From Streptomyces dengpaensis (GTDB taxonomy: Bacteria; Actinomycetota; Actinomycetes; Streptomycetales; Streptomycetaceae), in assembly GCF_002946835.1 (NCBI RefSeq), contig NZ_CP026652.1, forward strand, positions 3,348,001 through 3,412,000: DNA of 64,000 bases, written 5' to 3'. Below are positions 35,685-44,405 of this stretch, one piece after another. The notes under the pieces are model-generated. The model ran no database searches. It was not told the origin of the DNA and saw nothing but the letters and a program-made list of their open reading frames with translations. Every line of letters starts with the position of its first letter. Position 1 is the first letter of the stretch. A program made the translations under genes and the position numbers.

Positions 35685-36968
35685 GTGCCAGCCACCAAAA
35701 AGACCGTGAAGCGATCCTTGTTGGTCACTTCTGCCACCGTGTTGTCCCTTTCCCTGACGGCCGTTCCGGCCGCGGCGGCCCCGTCACCGGGCGCGAGCCC
35801 GAGCGCCACTCCCCCGGCGAACATGTCGACCGTCGGTGGCGAGCGGCTGGGCCGGCCCGGAACCCAGGTGAATCTCGGCACCGGCGCCCCGGTCCTGCCC
35901 AAGGACCTCACCGCCCGCTCCTGGATCGTCGCGGACGCGGAGTCCGGCGATGTGCTGGCCGCCCACAACGCGCACTGGCGGCTGCCCCCGGCGAGCACCC
36001 TGAAGATGCTGTTCGCCGACACAGTGCTGCCGAAGTTCCCGAAGACCGCCAAGCACAAGGTGGTCCCCTCCGACCTGGCGGGCGTCGGCTCGGGCTCCAG
36101 CATGGTGGGGATAAAGGAGGACGAGACCTACACGGTCCACGACCTGTGGCTCGGCGTCTTCCTGCGCTCCGGCAACGACGCCGTCCACGTGCTGGCCTCG
36201 ATGAACGACGGCGTCGACCAGACCGTCAAGGACATGCAGGCGCACGCAGAGGAGCTCCAGGCCCTCGACACGCGCGTGGTCAGCCCGGACGGCTACGACG
36301 CGAAGCGGCAGGTGTCGTCGGCGTACGATCTGACGCTTTTCGCGCGTTCCGGGCTGCAGAAGAAGGACTTCCGGGAGTACTGCTCGACCGTGCGGGCCAA
36401 GTTCCCGGGCGAGACAAAGAAGAGCAAAAAGGGCAAGACAACCCGCGGGTCCTTCGAGATCCAGAACACCAACCGCCTCCTGACCGGCGACAGCGACATC
36501 TCCACGTACCAGGGCATCGCGGGCGTGAAGAACGGCAACACCACCAACGCGGGCGCCACCTTCACCGGCGTCGCCGAGCGCGACGGCAAGGTGCTGCTCG
36601 TCACGGTCATGAACCCGGAGAAGGGCGGGCACAACGAGGTCTACAAGGAGACCGCACGGCTCTTCGACTGGGGCTTCCATGCCTCGGGCAAGGTCGAGCC
36701 GGTGGGCGAGCTGGTCCCGCCGAAGGGCGTCGACACGGGCGCGCAGCCGGGCGCGAAGGCGTCCAACTCCGGCGCGGACGGCTCGGGCAAGGGGGGTACG
36801 GACGAGGCGTCCGCGAAGCCGGTGGCCGCCTCCGGCGCGCAGGGGGGTTCGAGCGGTGTCGGGATCGCCCTGGCTATCACGGGCGGTCTCCTCGCTCTGC
36901 TCGCGGCCGGGATCTTCGTCGTCAACCGCCGGTGGCCGCTGCCGGATCTGATGCGCCGTCGTCGCTGA
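35685..36968 (+). CDS. dacA: D-alanyl-D-alanine carboxypeptidase (class A, DacA/PBP5 type)
   Basis: This 427-residue serine peptidase trims the last D-Ala of peptidoglycan stems outside the cell. It has a signal peptide (SLLVTSATVLSLSLTAVPAAA), the S-x-x-K motif in PPASTLKMLF, SGN in FLRSGNDAVH and K-x-G as VKNGNTT. A Ser/Gly/Lys linker and a C-terminal helix (VGIALAITGGLLALLAAGIF) anchor it to the membrane. I take the GTG at 35685, which directly precedes the signal peptide. No ribosome site is visible, and a TACGTT hexamer 8 bases before the GTG suggests a leaderless mRNA. Its last 47 bases overlap the convergent yihY-like gene. Confidence 0.93.
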   Translation: MPATKKTVKRSLLVTSATVLSLSLTAVPAAAAPSPGASPSATPPANMSTVGGERLGRPGTQVNLGTGAPVLPKDLTARSWIVADAESGDVLAAHNAHWRLPPASTLKMLFADTVLPKFPKTAKHKVVPSDLAGVGSGSSMVGIKEDETYTVHDLWLGVFLRSGNDAVHVLASMNDGVDQTVKDMQAHAEELQALDTRVVSPDGYDAKRQVSSAYDLTLFARSGLQKKDFREYCSTVRAKFPGETKKSKKGKTTRGSFEIQNTNRLLTGDSDISTYQGIAGVKNGNTTNAGATFTGVAERDGKVLLVTVMNPEKGGHNEVYKETARLFDWGFHASGKVEPVGELVPPKGVDTGAQPGAKASNSGADGSGKGGTDEASAKPVAASGAQGGSSGVGIALAITGGLLALLAAGIFVVNRRWPLPDLMRRRR

Positions 36969-37848
36969 CGCCGGCGGGCTCCTCGTCGCTCCGCTCGTCC
37001 GTTGCCGGCCCCGTCGCCGTCCAGGCGGCGCAGAACAGCAGCAGTTTCGCGGTGAAGTTGATCCACAGCAGCAGCGCGATCGGAACCCCGAAAGCGCCGT
37101 ACATGCTCTTCGACGCGACCTCCTTCATATAGCCGCTGAGCAGCAGCTTGAGCAGCTCGAACCCGGCGGCGCCGATCAGCGCGGCGACGATCAGCCGGGG
37201 CCGCGGCGGCTCGACGCCGGGCAGCAGCGTGAGGACGTACAGCAGGAGCAGGAAGTCGGCGAGTACGGCGACGGCGAACGCGGCGGCCCGGAGCAGCGTG
37301 CCGCCCCAGCCGGCCTCGTCGATGCCGAGCTGCCCGGCGGTCCAGCCGACCGCCGTGGACGCGACGGTGGAGGCGGCGATGGTGACGAGCACGGCGCCGC
37401 CGAGTCCGACGAGTACGCCGGCGTCGGTGAGCTTGCGCAGCACGGGGTTCTCGTCGCTGTCGGGCAGCTCCCAGACCGCGCGCAGACAGTCCCGCATCGA
37501 GCCGACCCAGCCGATGCCGGTGAACAGCAGGACGGCGCCGGCGACGACACCGACCGTGCCGGCGTTATGGACGAGGCCCTGGATGTCCAGCTGGTCGGAG
37601 ATGCCCGGCACCTGCTCGGCGATCTTGTCCTCGAGGTCCTTCCGCTGCTGACCGCTCAGCGTGGCGGCCGCGATCGCGGCGGTGACGGTCAGCAGCGGGA
37701 AGAGCGCCACGAAGCTGATGAAGGTCATCGCCGCGGCGAGCCGCGTCCACTTCACGTGGTCCAGACGCTCGTACGACCGCCACGCGTGCGTGGCCATCAG
37801 GCGGGTGACCAAGGGCCCCACGCCGGGAAGCTTTTTCAGCCAGTCCAT
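36922..37848 (-). CDS. YihY/BrkB-family inner membrane protein
   Basis: This 308-residue protein has six membrane helices and the family pattern: AAMTFISFVALFPLLTVTAA near residue 45, then GTVGVVAGAVLLFTGIGWVG, and the late YGAFGVPIALLLWINFTAKL. The C-terminus is an acidic cytosolic tail. The ATG at 37848 follows family length; longer frames run antisense through neighbours. YihY-family proteins are common but their function is poorly defined. It overlaps dacA tail to tail by 47 bases, so the two transcripts could pair as antisense RNA. Confidence 0.9.
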   Translation of the reverse strand: MDWLKKLPGVGPLVTRLMATHAWRSYERLDHVKWTRLAAAMTFISFVALFPLLTVTAAIAAATLSGQQRKDLEDKIAEQVPGISDQLDIQGLVHNAGTVGVVAGAVLLFTGIGWVGSMRDCLRAVWELPDSDENPVLRKLTDAGVLVGLGGAVLVTIAASTVASTAVGWTAGQLGIDEAGWGGTLLRAAAFAVAVLADFLLLLYVLTLLPGVEPPRPRLIVAALIGAAGFELLKLLLSGYMKEVASKSMYGAFGVPIALLLWINFTAKLLLFCAAWTATGPATDERSDEEPAGVSDDGASDPAAATGG

Positions 37849-37862
37849 GATCCGACTCTGCC

Positions 37863-38336
37863 CTACCCAGGAACGCCGACGCCTCGGAACACCAAGGTGC
37901 GGGTACCCCAAAATCGCAGAACAGTGGCGAGCGCCATGCCGATTCCGGCGCCCGAAATGGTGTCCGCGCGCTGCGAGGTGAAGCCGAGGCCGTAGTGGCT
38001 GACGGCGATGCACAGCAGCTGGACCAGGGCGCCCGCGACGTTCACCGCGAAGAAGATCACGTACTGGCGCGTGCCTCGTGCGGCGGCGTGCCGGTAGGTG
38101 CCGAGCGCGTTGCCCGCGTACGCCACCGAGCAACCCGCGACGAAGCTCAGCGCCTTGGCGGTCAGCGGGTCGAGGCCGACGGGTCCGCGCAGCCAGATGA
38201 AGAGGCCGAGGTCGGCGGCGTAGGCGAGGATTCCGGCGGTGGCGAAGCCGAGGAGTTCGCGCGCCATGGGGCGCGCGGTGAGGCGCCCGGTGAGCCGCTC
38301 GGCGGGTCGCGCGCTGGGGCGTCCGGCGAGGCTCAC
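37863..38336 (-). CDS. GtrA-family membrane protein
   Basis: This 157-residue protein has four helices of the GtrA family: ELLGFATAGILAYAADLGLF, AKALSFVAGCSVAYAGNALG, then YVIFFAVNVAGALVQLLCIA and a final GMALATVLRFWGTRTLVF, with the typical RFWGTRTLVF end. GtrA proteins bind or flip polyprenyl-linked sugars; mycobacterial Rv3789 beside dprE1 is the relevant comparison. I take the GTG at 38336 because it overlaps the ubiA-like stop (GTGA). It is the last gene of a leftward PAP2-UbiA-GtrA operon. Confidence 0.87.
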   Translation of the reverse strand: MSLAGRPSARPAERLTGRLTARPMARELLGFATAGILAYAADLGLFIWLRGPVGLDPLTAKALSFVAGCSVAYAGNALGTYRHAAARGTRQYVIFFAVNVAGALVQLLCIAVSHYGLGFTSQRADTISGAGIGMALATVLRFWGTRTLVFRGVGVPG

Positions 38337-39277
38337 CAGTTCGCCACGGCGAGGCCGTACATCGCCAGCCACACCAGCCCGATGAGCGCCAGCGCGCGGT
38401 CGTGCAGGACCACGTCCTCGGGCTCACCGGCCGTCCCCCGGTCGGCGAAGACGGCGTACCGCAGGATGGCCAGAATGAAGGCAACCACCGACAACTGCCG
38501 CCAGGGCAGCACACCGGCGCTGGGCGCGCCGCCCTCCTCCAGGGCCCACAGGCAGTAGCCGAGGACGGAGACCCCGGCGGCCAGCTGCCAGACGAAGCGC
38601 AGATAGCCGGTGGTGTATTCGGTGAGCAACGCGCGCGTGGCGCCCGCTTTCCCGGCCATCTGCACGGCTTCGGAGTAACGCTTCGCCGCGACCATGAACA
38701 GCGCCCCGAAGCCGGTGGTGATCAGGAACCAGCGCGAGAGCGGGATGCCGAGGGCGAGACCACCGATCATCGCGCGCATCAGGAACCCGGTCGTGACGAC
38801 GACGAGGTCCACGACCAGGATGTGCTTCAGGCTGACGCAGTACGCCAGTTGCATGCCGATGTACGCGATCAGCAGCGCGGCGACACCCGGCGAGCAGAGC
38901 CATACGGCGGCGGCCGGGGCGAGGAGCGCGAGGGCGCCCCCGACGGCGTAGGCGACCAAGACGGGGACCTGGCCCGCGGCGACCGGGCGGTGGCACTTGA
39001 CCGGGTGAGCGCGGTCGGCGGCGGCGTCCCGGGCGTCGTTGATCAGGTACACGGCGGAGGCGCAGGCCGTGAACAGCGCGAAGACGAGCGCGAGTTGGGT
39101 GAGCGCGTGCCCTACGAACAGCTGACCCGCGGCGGCCGGGGCGGCGACGACCAGCACGTTCTTCACCCACTGGCGGGGGCGCGCGGTCCTGACCAGACCC
39201 CGGACGAGGCCGCCGAGGCTCCTCGCGGGTGCCGGGGCGGCCTCTGTGCGCTCCAGGAGTGCGGTGGGCTCAGGCAT
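38333..39277 (-). CDS. UbiA-family polyprenyl-phosphate phosphoribosyltransferase (Rv3806c-like)
   Basis: This 314-residue enzyme has about eight membrane helices. The key motif VYLINDARDAAADRAHPVKC fits the first Asp-rich NDxxDxxxDR site, followed by HRP; a second region holds YCVSLKHILVVDLVVV. In mycobacteria the homologue joins PRPP and decaprenyl phosphate to give decaprenylphosphoryl-5-phosphoribose, the first step to the arabinose donor DPA. It lies between the PAP2 phosphatase gene (8-bp overlap) and gtrA (GTGA overlap), as expected for one pathway. Confidence 0.9.
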   Translation of the reverse strand: MPEPTALLERTEAAPAPARSLGGLVRGLVRTARPRQWVKNVLVVAAPAAAGQLFVGHALTQLALVFALFTACASAVYLINDARDAAADRAHPVKCHRPVAAGQVPVLVAYAVGGALALLAPAAAVWLCSPGVAALLIAYIGMQLAYCVSLKHILVVDLVVVTTGFLMRAMIGGLALGIPLSRWFLITTGFGALFMVAAKRYSEAVQMAGKAGATRALLTEYTTGYLRFVWQLAAGVSVLGYCLWALEEGGAPSAGVLPWRQLSVVAFILAILRYAVFADRGTAGEPEDVVLHDRALALIGLVWLAMYGLAVANW

Positions 39278-39974
39278 GGCCGTCCCCGATCCAGCGGGCG
39301 CCCAGACGGGCCGTCAGCGCCCCCAGCACGGCGCCCGCGGCGACGTCCGAGGGGTAGTGGACGCCGACGACCATCCGCGAGACACACATGGCCGCGGCGA
39401 GCGGGGTGACAGAGGCGCACAACGCGGCGGCGAGCGGCGGAGCGACGGGGCTGCTCCGCGCGTCGAGCGGTGGACCGATGGGGGCGCCGCGCGCGCCGAG
39501 CGGCCGACCGACAAAGGCGCTGCGCGCGCCGAGCGCGCCGTACGCGATCGCCGCGGCCGCCGCCGAGGAGGCGTGCGAGCTGGGGAAGGAGTGCCGTCCG
39601 GCCGTGCTCACGAGCGGCATCACGTGCGGGGGGCGCGGGCGGCGCACGATCCGTTTCACCCCCATGCTGGCGAGGTGCGCGGTGGCGGTGAGCGCCGTGG
39701 CGCGCAACCACGCGCCGCGCCGCTCCCGGTCGACGGCCGCCCCTGCGAGCCCCGCCGCGAGCCACAGCGCGCCGTGTTCGCCGGTCCAGGACAGGGCGCG
39801 CGCGACGGCCGCCACGCGCGGGTCCCTACCGCACGCGTGGAGTGCCGACAGCAGTCGACGATCCAGGCCGTCCATGCCGCGGTCCATGTCGTCGAGATCG
39901 TCGAGCCGGCGGTCCATGTCGTCCTGGTCGTCGAGTCGGCGATCCACGTCGTCGAGGTCGTCAAGGTCGTCCAT
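39270..39974 (-). CDS. PAP2-family phosphatase (Rv3807c-like)
   Basis: The three PAP2 motifs of this 234-residue protein are present: KRIVRRPRPPHV (K-x6-RP), SFPSSHASS (PSxH) and SRMVVGVHYPSD (SR-x5-H-x3-D). It probably removes the phosphate from polyprenylphosphoryl-5-phosphoribose, the second step of the pathway. Two oddities stand out. The N-terminus is a 35-residue Asp/Arg/Leu repeat (DDLDDLDDVDRRLDD), and about 40 low-complexity residues (GRPLGARGAPIGPP region) are inserted between motifs 2 and 3. A later ATG after the repeat could be the true start. It overlaps the ubiA-like gene by 8 bases. Confidence 0.88.
   Translation of the reverse strand: MDDLDDLDDVDRRLDDQDDMDRRLDDLDDMDRGMDGLDRRLLSALHACGRDPRVAAVARALSWTGEHGALWLAAGLAGAAVDRERRGAWLRATALTATAHLASMGVKRIVRRPRPPHVMPLVSTAGRHSFPSSHASSAAAAAIAYGALGARSAFVGRPLGARGAPIGPPLDARSSPVAPPLAAALCASVTPLAAAMCVSRMVVGVHYPSDVAAGAVLGALTARLGARWIGDGHA
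39883..39972. repeat. Asp-rich coding minisatellite in the PAP2 gene
   Basis: Imperfect units of about 30 bp (core GTCGTCGAG and GGCGGTCCATGTCGTC) encode the repetitive N-terminus. Drift in copy number would change only the tail length. Confidence 0.6.
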
Positions 39975-40126
39975 GTGGTCTCACTCTTCTAGGGAGTGGC
40001 CACAGAACTACGGCAATCTAGGGCGACATCCCATTAATCACCCATTTCGGTGAGGAGCTGTACGGGCCGGAGGGATGGGGGTGTTATGCACCCTTCACGC
40101 CCTTTGCCGACGCTACGGTCACGGTC

Positions 40127-41476
40127 ATGCCTGCCGACACCGTCTCCGTCTCGGGGTGGGGCCGCACCGCCCCGACCACGGCCCGTCTCGTCCGCCCGCG
40201 CACGTACGAGGAGGCGGCGGCCGCCGTCCGGGAGTGCGGGACACGCGGCGGCATCGCCCGGGGCCTCGGGCGGGCCTACGGTGACGCCGCGCAGAACGCG
40301 GGCGGGGCGGTGCTCGACATGACGGGCCTGGACCGCATCCACGCGATCGACGCGGACGGCGGCACCGTGCTCTGCGACGCGGGTGTCTCGCTGCACCGGC
40401 TGATGGAAGTGCTGTTGCCGCTGGGCTGGTTCGTGCCGGTCACACCCGGGACCCGCTATGTGACCGTCGGCGGCGCGATCGGCGCGGACATCCACGGCAA
40501 GAACCACCATGCCTCGGGCTCCTTCGCCCGCCACGTCCTCGCCTTCGAGCTGCTGACCGCCGACGGTGCGATCCGTACGGTCGGCCGCGGCACGCCGCTC
40601 TTCGACGCCACGGCGGGCGGCATGGGCCTGACCGGCGTGATCCTCACGGCGACCGTCCGGCTCCAGCCCGTCGCGACCTCGCTCATGTCCGTCGACACGG
40701 AACGCGCGGCGGACCTGGACGACCTGATGGCCCGCCTCACCGCCACGGACCACCACTACCGGTACTCGGTCGCCTGGATCGACCTGCTCGCGCGCGGCGC
40801 GTCGATGGGGCGCTCAGTCCTGACCCGCGGCGATCACGCGCCCCTGGACGCGCTGCCCCCACGCGTGCGTAGACACCCGTTGGCGTTCCGCCCCTCGCAG
40901 TTCCCGTCCGCGCCCGCCTTCGTGCCGGAAGGACTCCTGGGGCGCACGACGGTGGGCCTCTTCAACGAGCTCTGGTATCGCAAGGCTCCACGCGCGCGTG
41001 CCGGTGAACTGCAGAAGATCTCGACCTTCTTCCACCCCCTCGACGGAGTGCCGCACTGGAACCGTGTCTACGGACGGAGCGGCTTCGTGCAGTACCAGTG
41101 CGCCGTCGGACACGGGCAGGAGGAGGCCCTGCGCCGGATCGTGCGGCGCATCTCCGAGCGCCGGTGCCCGTCCTTCCTCGCCGTCCTCAAGCGCTTCGGA
41201 GAGGGCGATCCCGGCTGGCTGTCCTTCCCCATGCCCGGCTGGACCCTCGCGCTGGACATCCCCGCGAACCTGGCGGGGCTCGGCGCCTTCCTCGACGAGC
41301 TGGACGAGGAGGTGGCGCAGGCCGGCGGACGCGTCTACCTCGCGAAGGACTCCCGGCTGCGGCCGGAGCTGCTGGCCGGGATGTATCCACGGCTCGGTGA
41401 ATTCCGTTCCCTGCGCGAGGAGTTGGACCCCCGGGGGGTCTTCACCTCGGACCTCTCCCGCCGCCTCGGTCTCTAG
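40127..41476 (+). CDS. DprE1-like FAD oxidoreductase
   Basis: This 449-residue enzyme of the FAD-linked oxidase family oxidises the 2'-OH of decaprenylphosphoryl ribose in mycobacteria. The N-terminal FAD domain shows RGLGRAYGDAAQNAGG and GGAIGADIHGKNHHASGS, with the conserved His near the flavin. The substrate domain has GFVQYQCAVG (Gln pair as in Mtb Gln334/336), VLKRF (Lys367/Phe369) and YLAKDSRL (Lys418). At the position of Mtb Cys387, the covalent benzothiazinone target, the motif reads GWTLALD, so Asn385 is Thr and Cys387 is Ala. It diverges from the PAP2 gene and is followed 21 bases later by the DprE2-like gene. Confidence 0.93.
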   Translation: MPADTVSVSGWGRTAPTTARLVRPRTYEEAAAAVRECGTRGGIARGLGRAYGDAAQNAGGAVLDMTGLDRIHAIDADGGTVLCDAGVSLHRLMEVLLPLGWFVPVTPGTRYVTVGGAIGADIHGKNHHASGSFARHVLAFELLTADGAIRTVGRGTPLFDATAGGMGLTGVILTATVRLQPVATSLMSVDTERAADLDDLMARLTATDHHYRYSVAWIDLLARGASMGRSVLTRGDHAPLDALPPRVRRHPLAFRPSQFPSAPAFVPEGLLGRTTVGLFNELWYRKAPRARAGELQKISTFFHPLDGVPHWNRVYGRSGFVQYQCAVGHGQEEALRRIVRRISERRCPSFLAVLKRFGEGDPGWLSFPMPGWTLALDIPANLAGLGAFLDELDEEVAQAGGRVYLAKDSRLRPELLAGMYPRLGEFRSLREELDPRGVFTSDLSRRLGL

Positions 41477-41497
41477 TCCCCGTCTCTAGGAGCTGTC

Positions 41498-42253
41498 ATG
41501 AAGGACGCCTTCGGTATCCCCCAGTCCCTGCTGATCCTCGGCGGCACGTCCGAGATCGCGCTGGCCACCGCGCGCCGCCTGATCGTCCGGCGCACCCGCA
41601 CGGTGTGGCTCGCGGGACGGCCGTCGCCCGCCCTGGAGCAGGCCGCCGAGCAACTGCGCGGGATGGGCGCGGACGCCCGTACCGTCGCGTTCGACGCCCT
41701 CGACCCCGCGTCCCACGAAGCCGTGCTCGGCAAGGTCTTCGCGGAGGGCGACATCGACATGGTGCTGCTGGCGTTCGGGGTGCTCGGCGACCAGGCGCGC
41801 GACGAGAAGGAGCCCGTGTCGGCGGTACGGGTCGCGCAGACCAACTACACGGGCGCGGTGTCGGCCGGGCTGGTGTGCGCGCGGGCACTCCAGGCACAGG
41901 GGCACGGCTCCCTGGTGGTCCTCTCCTCGGTCGCCGGCGAGCGCGCCCGCCGCTCCAACTTCATCTACGGCTCCAGCAAGGCGGGCCTGGACGCCTTCGC
42001 GCAGGGCCTGGGCGACGCGCTGCACGGCACGGGCGTGCACGTGATGGTCGTACGCCCCGGGTTCGTCCGTACGCGGATGACGGCGGGCCTCAGGGACGTA
42101 CCGCTGGCGACCACTCCGGAGGCGGTCGCGACGGCCGTCGAGACGGGGCTGCGACGCCGGTCGGAGACGGTGTGGGTGCCGGGGGCGCTGCGGCTGGTGA
42201 TGTCGGCGCTGCGGCACGTACCGCGAGCGGTGTTCCGGCGGCTGCCGATCTGA
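41498..42253 (+). CDS. DprE2-like decaprenylphosphoryl-keto-erythro-pentose reductase (SDR)
   Basis: This 251-residue short-chain dehydrogenase has an N-terminal cofactor fold (SLLILGGTSEIALATARRL), the catalytic Ser in VVLSSVAGERAR, and Tyr/Lys in FIYGSSKAGLDAFAQ. In mycobacteria DprE2 reduces the keto intermediate to decaprenylphosphoryl arabinose with NADH. It is separated from the dprE1-like gene by 21 bases with an AGGAGCT ribosome site. Together the five genes could make a polyprenylphosphoryl arabinose. A 30-bp repeat array starts 8 bases after its stop. Confidence 0.92.
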   Translation: MKDAFGIPQSLLILGGTSEIALATARRLIVRRTRTVWLAGRPSPALEQAAEQLRGMGADARTVAFDALDPASHEAVLGKVFAEGDIDMVLLAFGVLGDQARDEKEPVSAVRVAQTNYTGAVSAGLVCARALQAQGHGSLVVLSSVAGERARRSNFIYGSSKAGLDAFAQGLGDALHGTGVHVMVVRPGFVRTRMTAGLRDVPLATTPEAVATAVETGLRRRSETVWVPGALRLVMSALRHVPRAVFRRLPI

Positions 42254-42260
42254 CGCTGCC

Positions 42261-42530
42261 GTCGGCGGGGCGTTTGCTTCCGTCGCTTCCTTCGGCGGGG
42301 CGTTTGCTTCCGTCGCTTCCTTCGGCGGGGCGTTTGCTTCCGTCGCTTCCGTCGGCGGGGCGTTCGCTTCCGTCGCTTCCGTCGGCGGGGCGTTCGCTTC
42401 CGTCGCTTCCGTCGGCGGGGCGTTCGCTTCCGTCGCTTCCGTCGGCGGGGCGTTCGCTTCCGTCGCTTCCGTCGGCGGGGCGTTTGCTTCCGTCGCTTCC
42501 GTCGGCGGGGCGTTCGCTTCCGGTCGTTCT
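42261..42530. repeat. 30-bp minisatellite, eight copies plus one degenerate
   Basis: The unit reads GTCGGCGGGGCGTT, then T or C, then GCTTCCGTCGCTTCC. Copies begin at 42261, 42291, 42321, 42351, 42381, 42411, 42441 and 42471, with a degenerate ninth at 42501. Differences are confined to the first base and the T/C. All six frames are open through the array. It fills the gap between two convergent genes. There are no spacers, so it is not CRISPR. Confidence 0.97.
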
Positions 42531-42552
42531 GCTTCTCCGTCAGTGGGGCGTT

Positions 42553-43134
42553 CTAACGGGTCGGCAGTGTGGTGTCCCGCTCGGATGCGCACGCCTGTGG
42601 GGGCACCACGGCGCTGCCGAAGGCGAACTCGCGCAGCTTGCGCCAGACGCCGTCCGCGCCCTGCTCGTAGAGCGCGAACCCGCTGCAGGGCCACTCGGCC
42701 TCGTAGCCGGAGAGCTCCTCGTAGGCCCGGTCCATCGCCTCGTCCTCGATGCCGTGCGCCACCGTGACGTGCGGGTGGTACGGGAACTGCAGTTCGCGCG
42801 CGACCGGCCCGGACGCGTCCCGGACCTGCTTCTGCAGCCAGGCGCAGGCCTCGGCGCCCTCGACGACCTGGACGAACACGACGGGCGACAGCGGTCGGAA
42901 GGTGCCCGTGCCGCACAGCCGCATCGGGAAGGGACGCCCGGTGGACGCGACCTCGACGAGATGCGCCTCGATCGCGGGCAGCGCCGAGTCCTCGATCTCC
43001 GTCGGCGGCAGCAGGGTGACGTGCGTGGGGATACCGGAAGCCGCGGGGTCGCCGAAGCCCGCGCGCCGCTCCTGGAGCAGGCTGCCGTGAGGCTCCGGGA
43101 CCGCGATCGACACGCCGATCGTTACGGTCCCCAC
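42553..43134 (-). CDS. 2H-phosphoesterase (2'-5' RNA ligase/CPDase family, LigT-like)
   Basis: This 193-residue protein has the two H-x-T motifs that define the 2H superfamily: THVTLLPPTE at about residue 38 and HPHVTVAHG at about 123. Members hydrolyse 2',3'-cyclic phosphates or act on 2'-5' RNA links. The GTG at 43134 has AGGAG 5 bases upstream, and the protein-like sequence begins there; a start at 43188 is less likely. It is on the same strand as trpS, 180 bases downstream, and may be read through from it. Confidence 0.88.
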   Translation of the reverse strand: MGTVTIGVSIAVPEPHGSLLQERRAGFGDPAASGIPTHVTLLPPTEIEDSALPAIEAHLVEVASTGRPFPMRLCGTGTFRPLSPVVFVQVVEGAEACAWLQKQVRDASGPVARELQFPYHPHVTVAHGIEDEAMDRAYEELSGYEAEWPCSGFALYEQGADGVWRKLREFAFGSAVVPPQACASERDTTLPTR

Positions 43135-43314
43135 GTCATCTCCTGTCGTTGTCCCGATGATCCGATGTTCGTCGCGGGCAGGGGTCACCGCCCGGGTTGG
43201 TTCGGCTATCGACTGTACGGCGATGCAGCCCGGTTCCGGCCGTCGTACGGGTGTTGTGCTCGTCTCGTACTGGCGGCCGGAAGCGGTGTGGTACGGGTGC
43301 TGCCGGGCCGCCGG

Positions 43315-44340
<1,026 letters not shown>

Positions 44341-44370
44341 TCAGGTGACTCACATTGCTCGGGAACAGGT

Positions 44371-44397
44371 GGGAACCGATCTGCCTCGGGCGGTGTA
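44371..44397 (+). promoter_or_regulatory. ECF-type promoter of the sigma gene
   Basis: GGGAACC (44371-44377) and CGGTGTA (44391-44397) are separated by 13 bases. The same two elements with the same spacing occur at 45962-45988 before the secreted-protein operon. GGAAC is the classic -35 core of ECF sigma factors. The sigma GTG lies 9 bases after the -10, so the transcript is probably leaderless. Confidence 0.78.
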
Positions 44398-44405
44398 ACA
44401 ACAAT

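Noticed and set aside
42261..42530. Regular 30-bp repeats as a possible CRISPR array
   Set aside because: The copies are contiguous with no unique spacers and no cas genes are nearby, so this is a minisatellite.
41486..42916. Long repetitive protein frames crossing the 30-bp array on both strands
   Set aside because: The unit length is a multiple of three and lacks stops in any frame, so openness is automatic; neither frame has a start site or domain.
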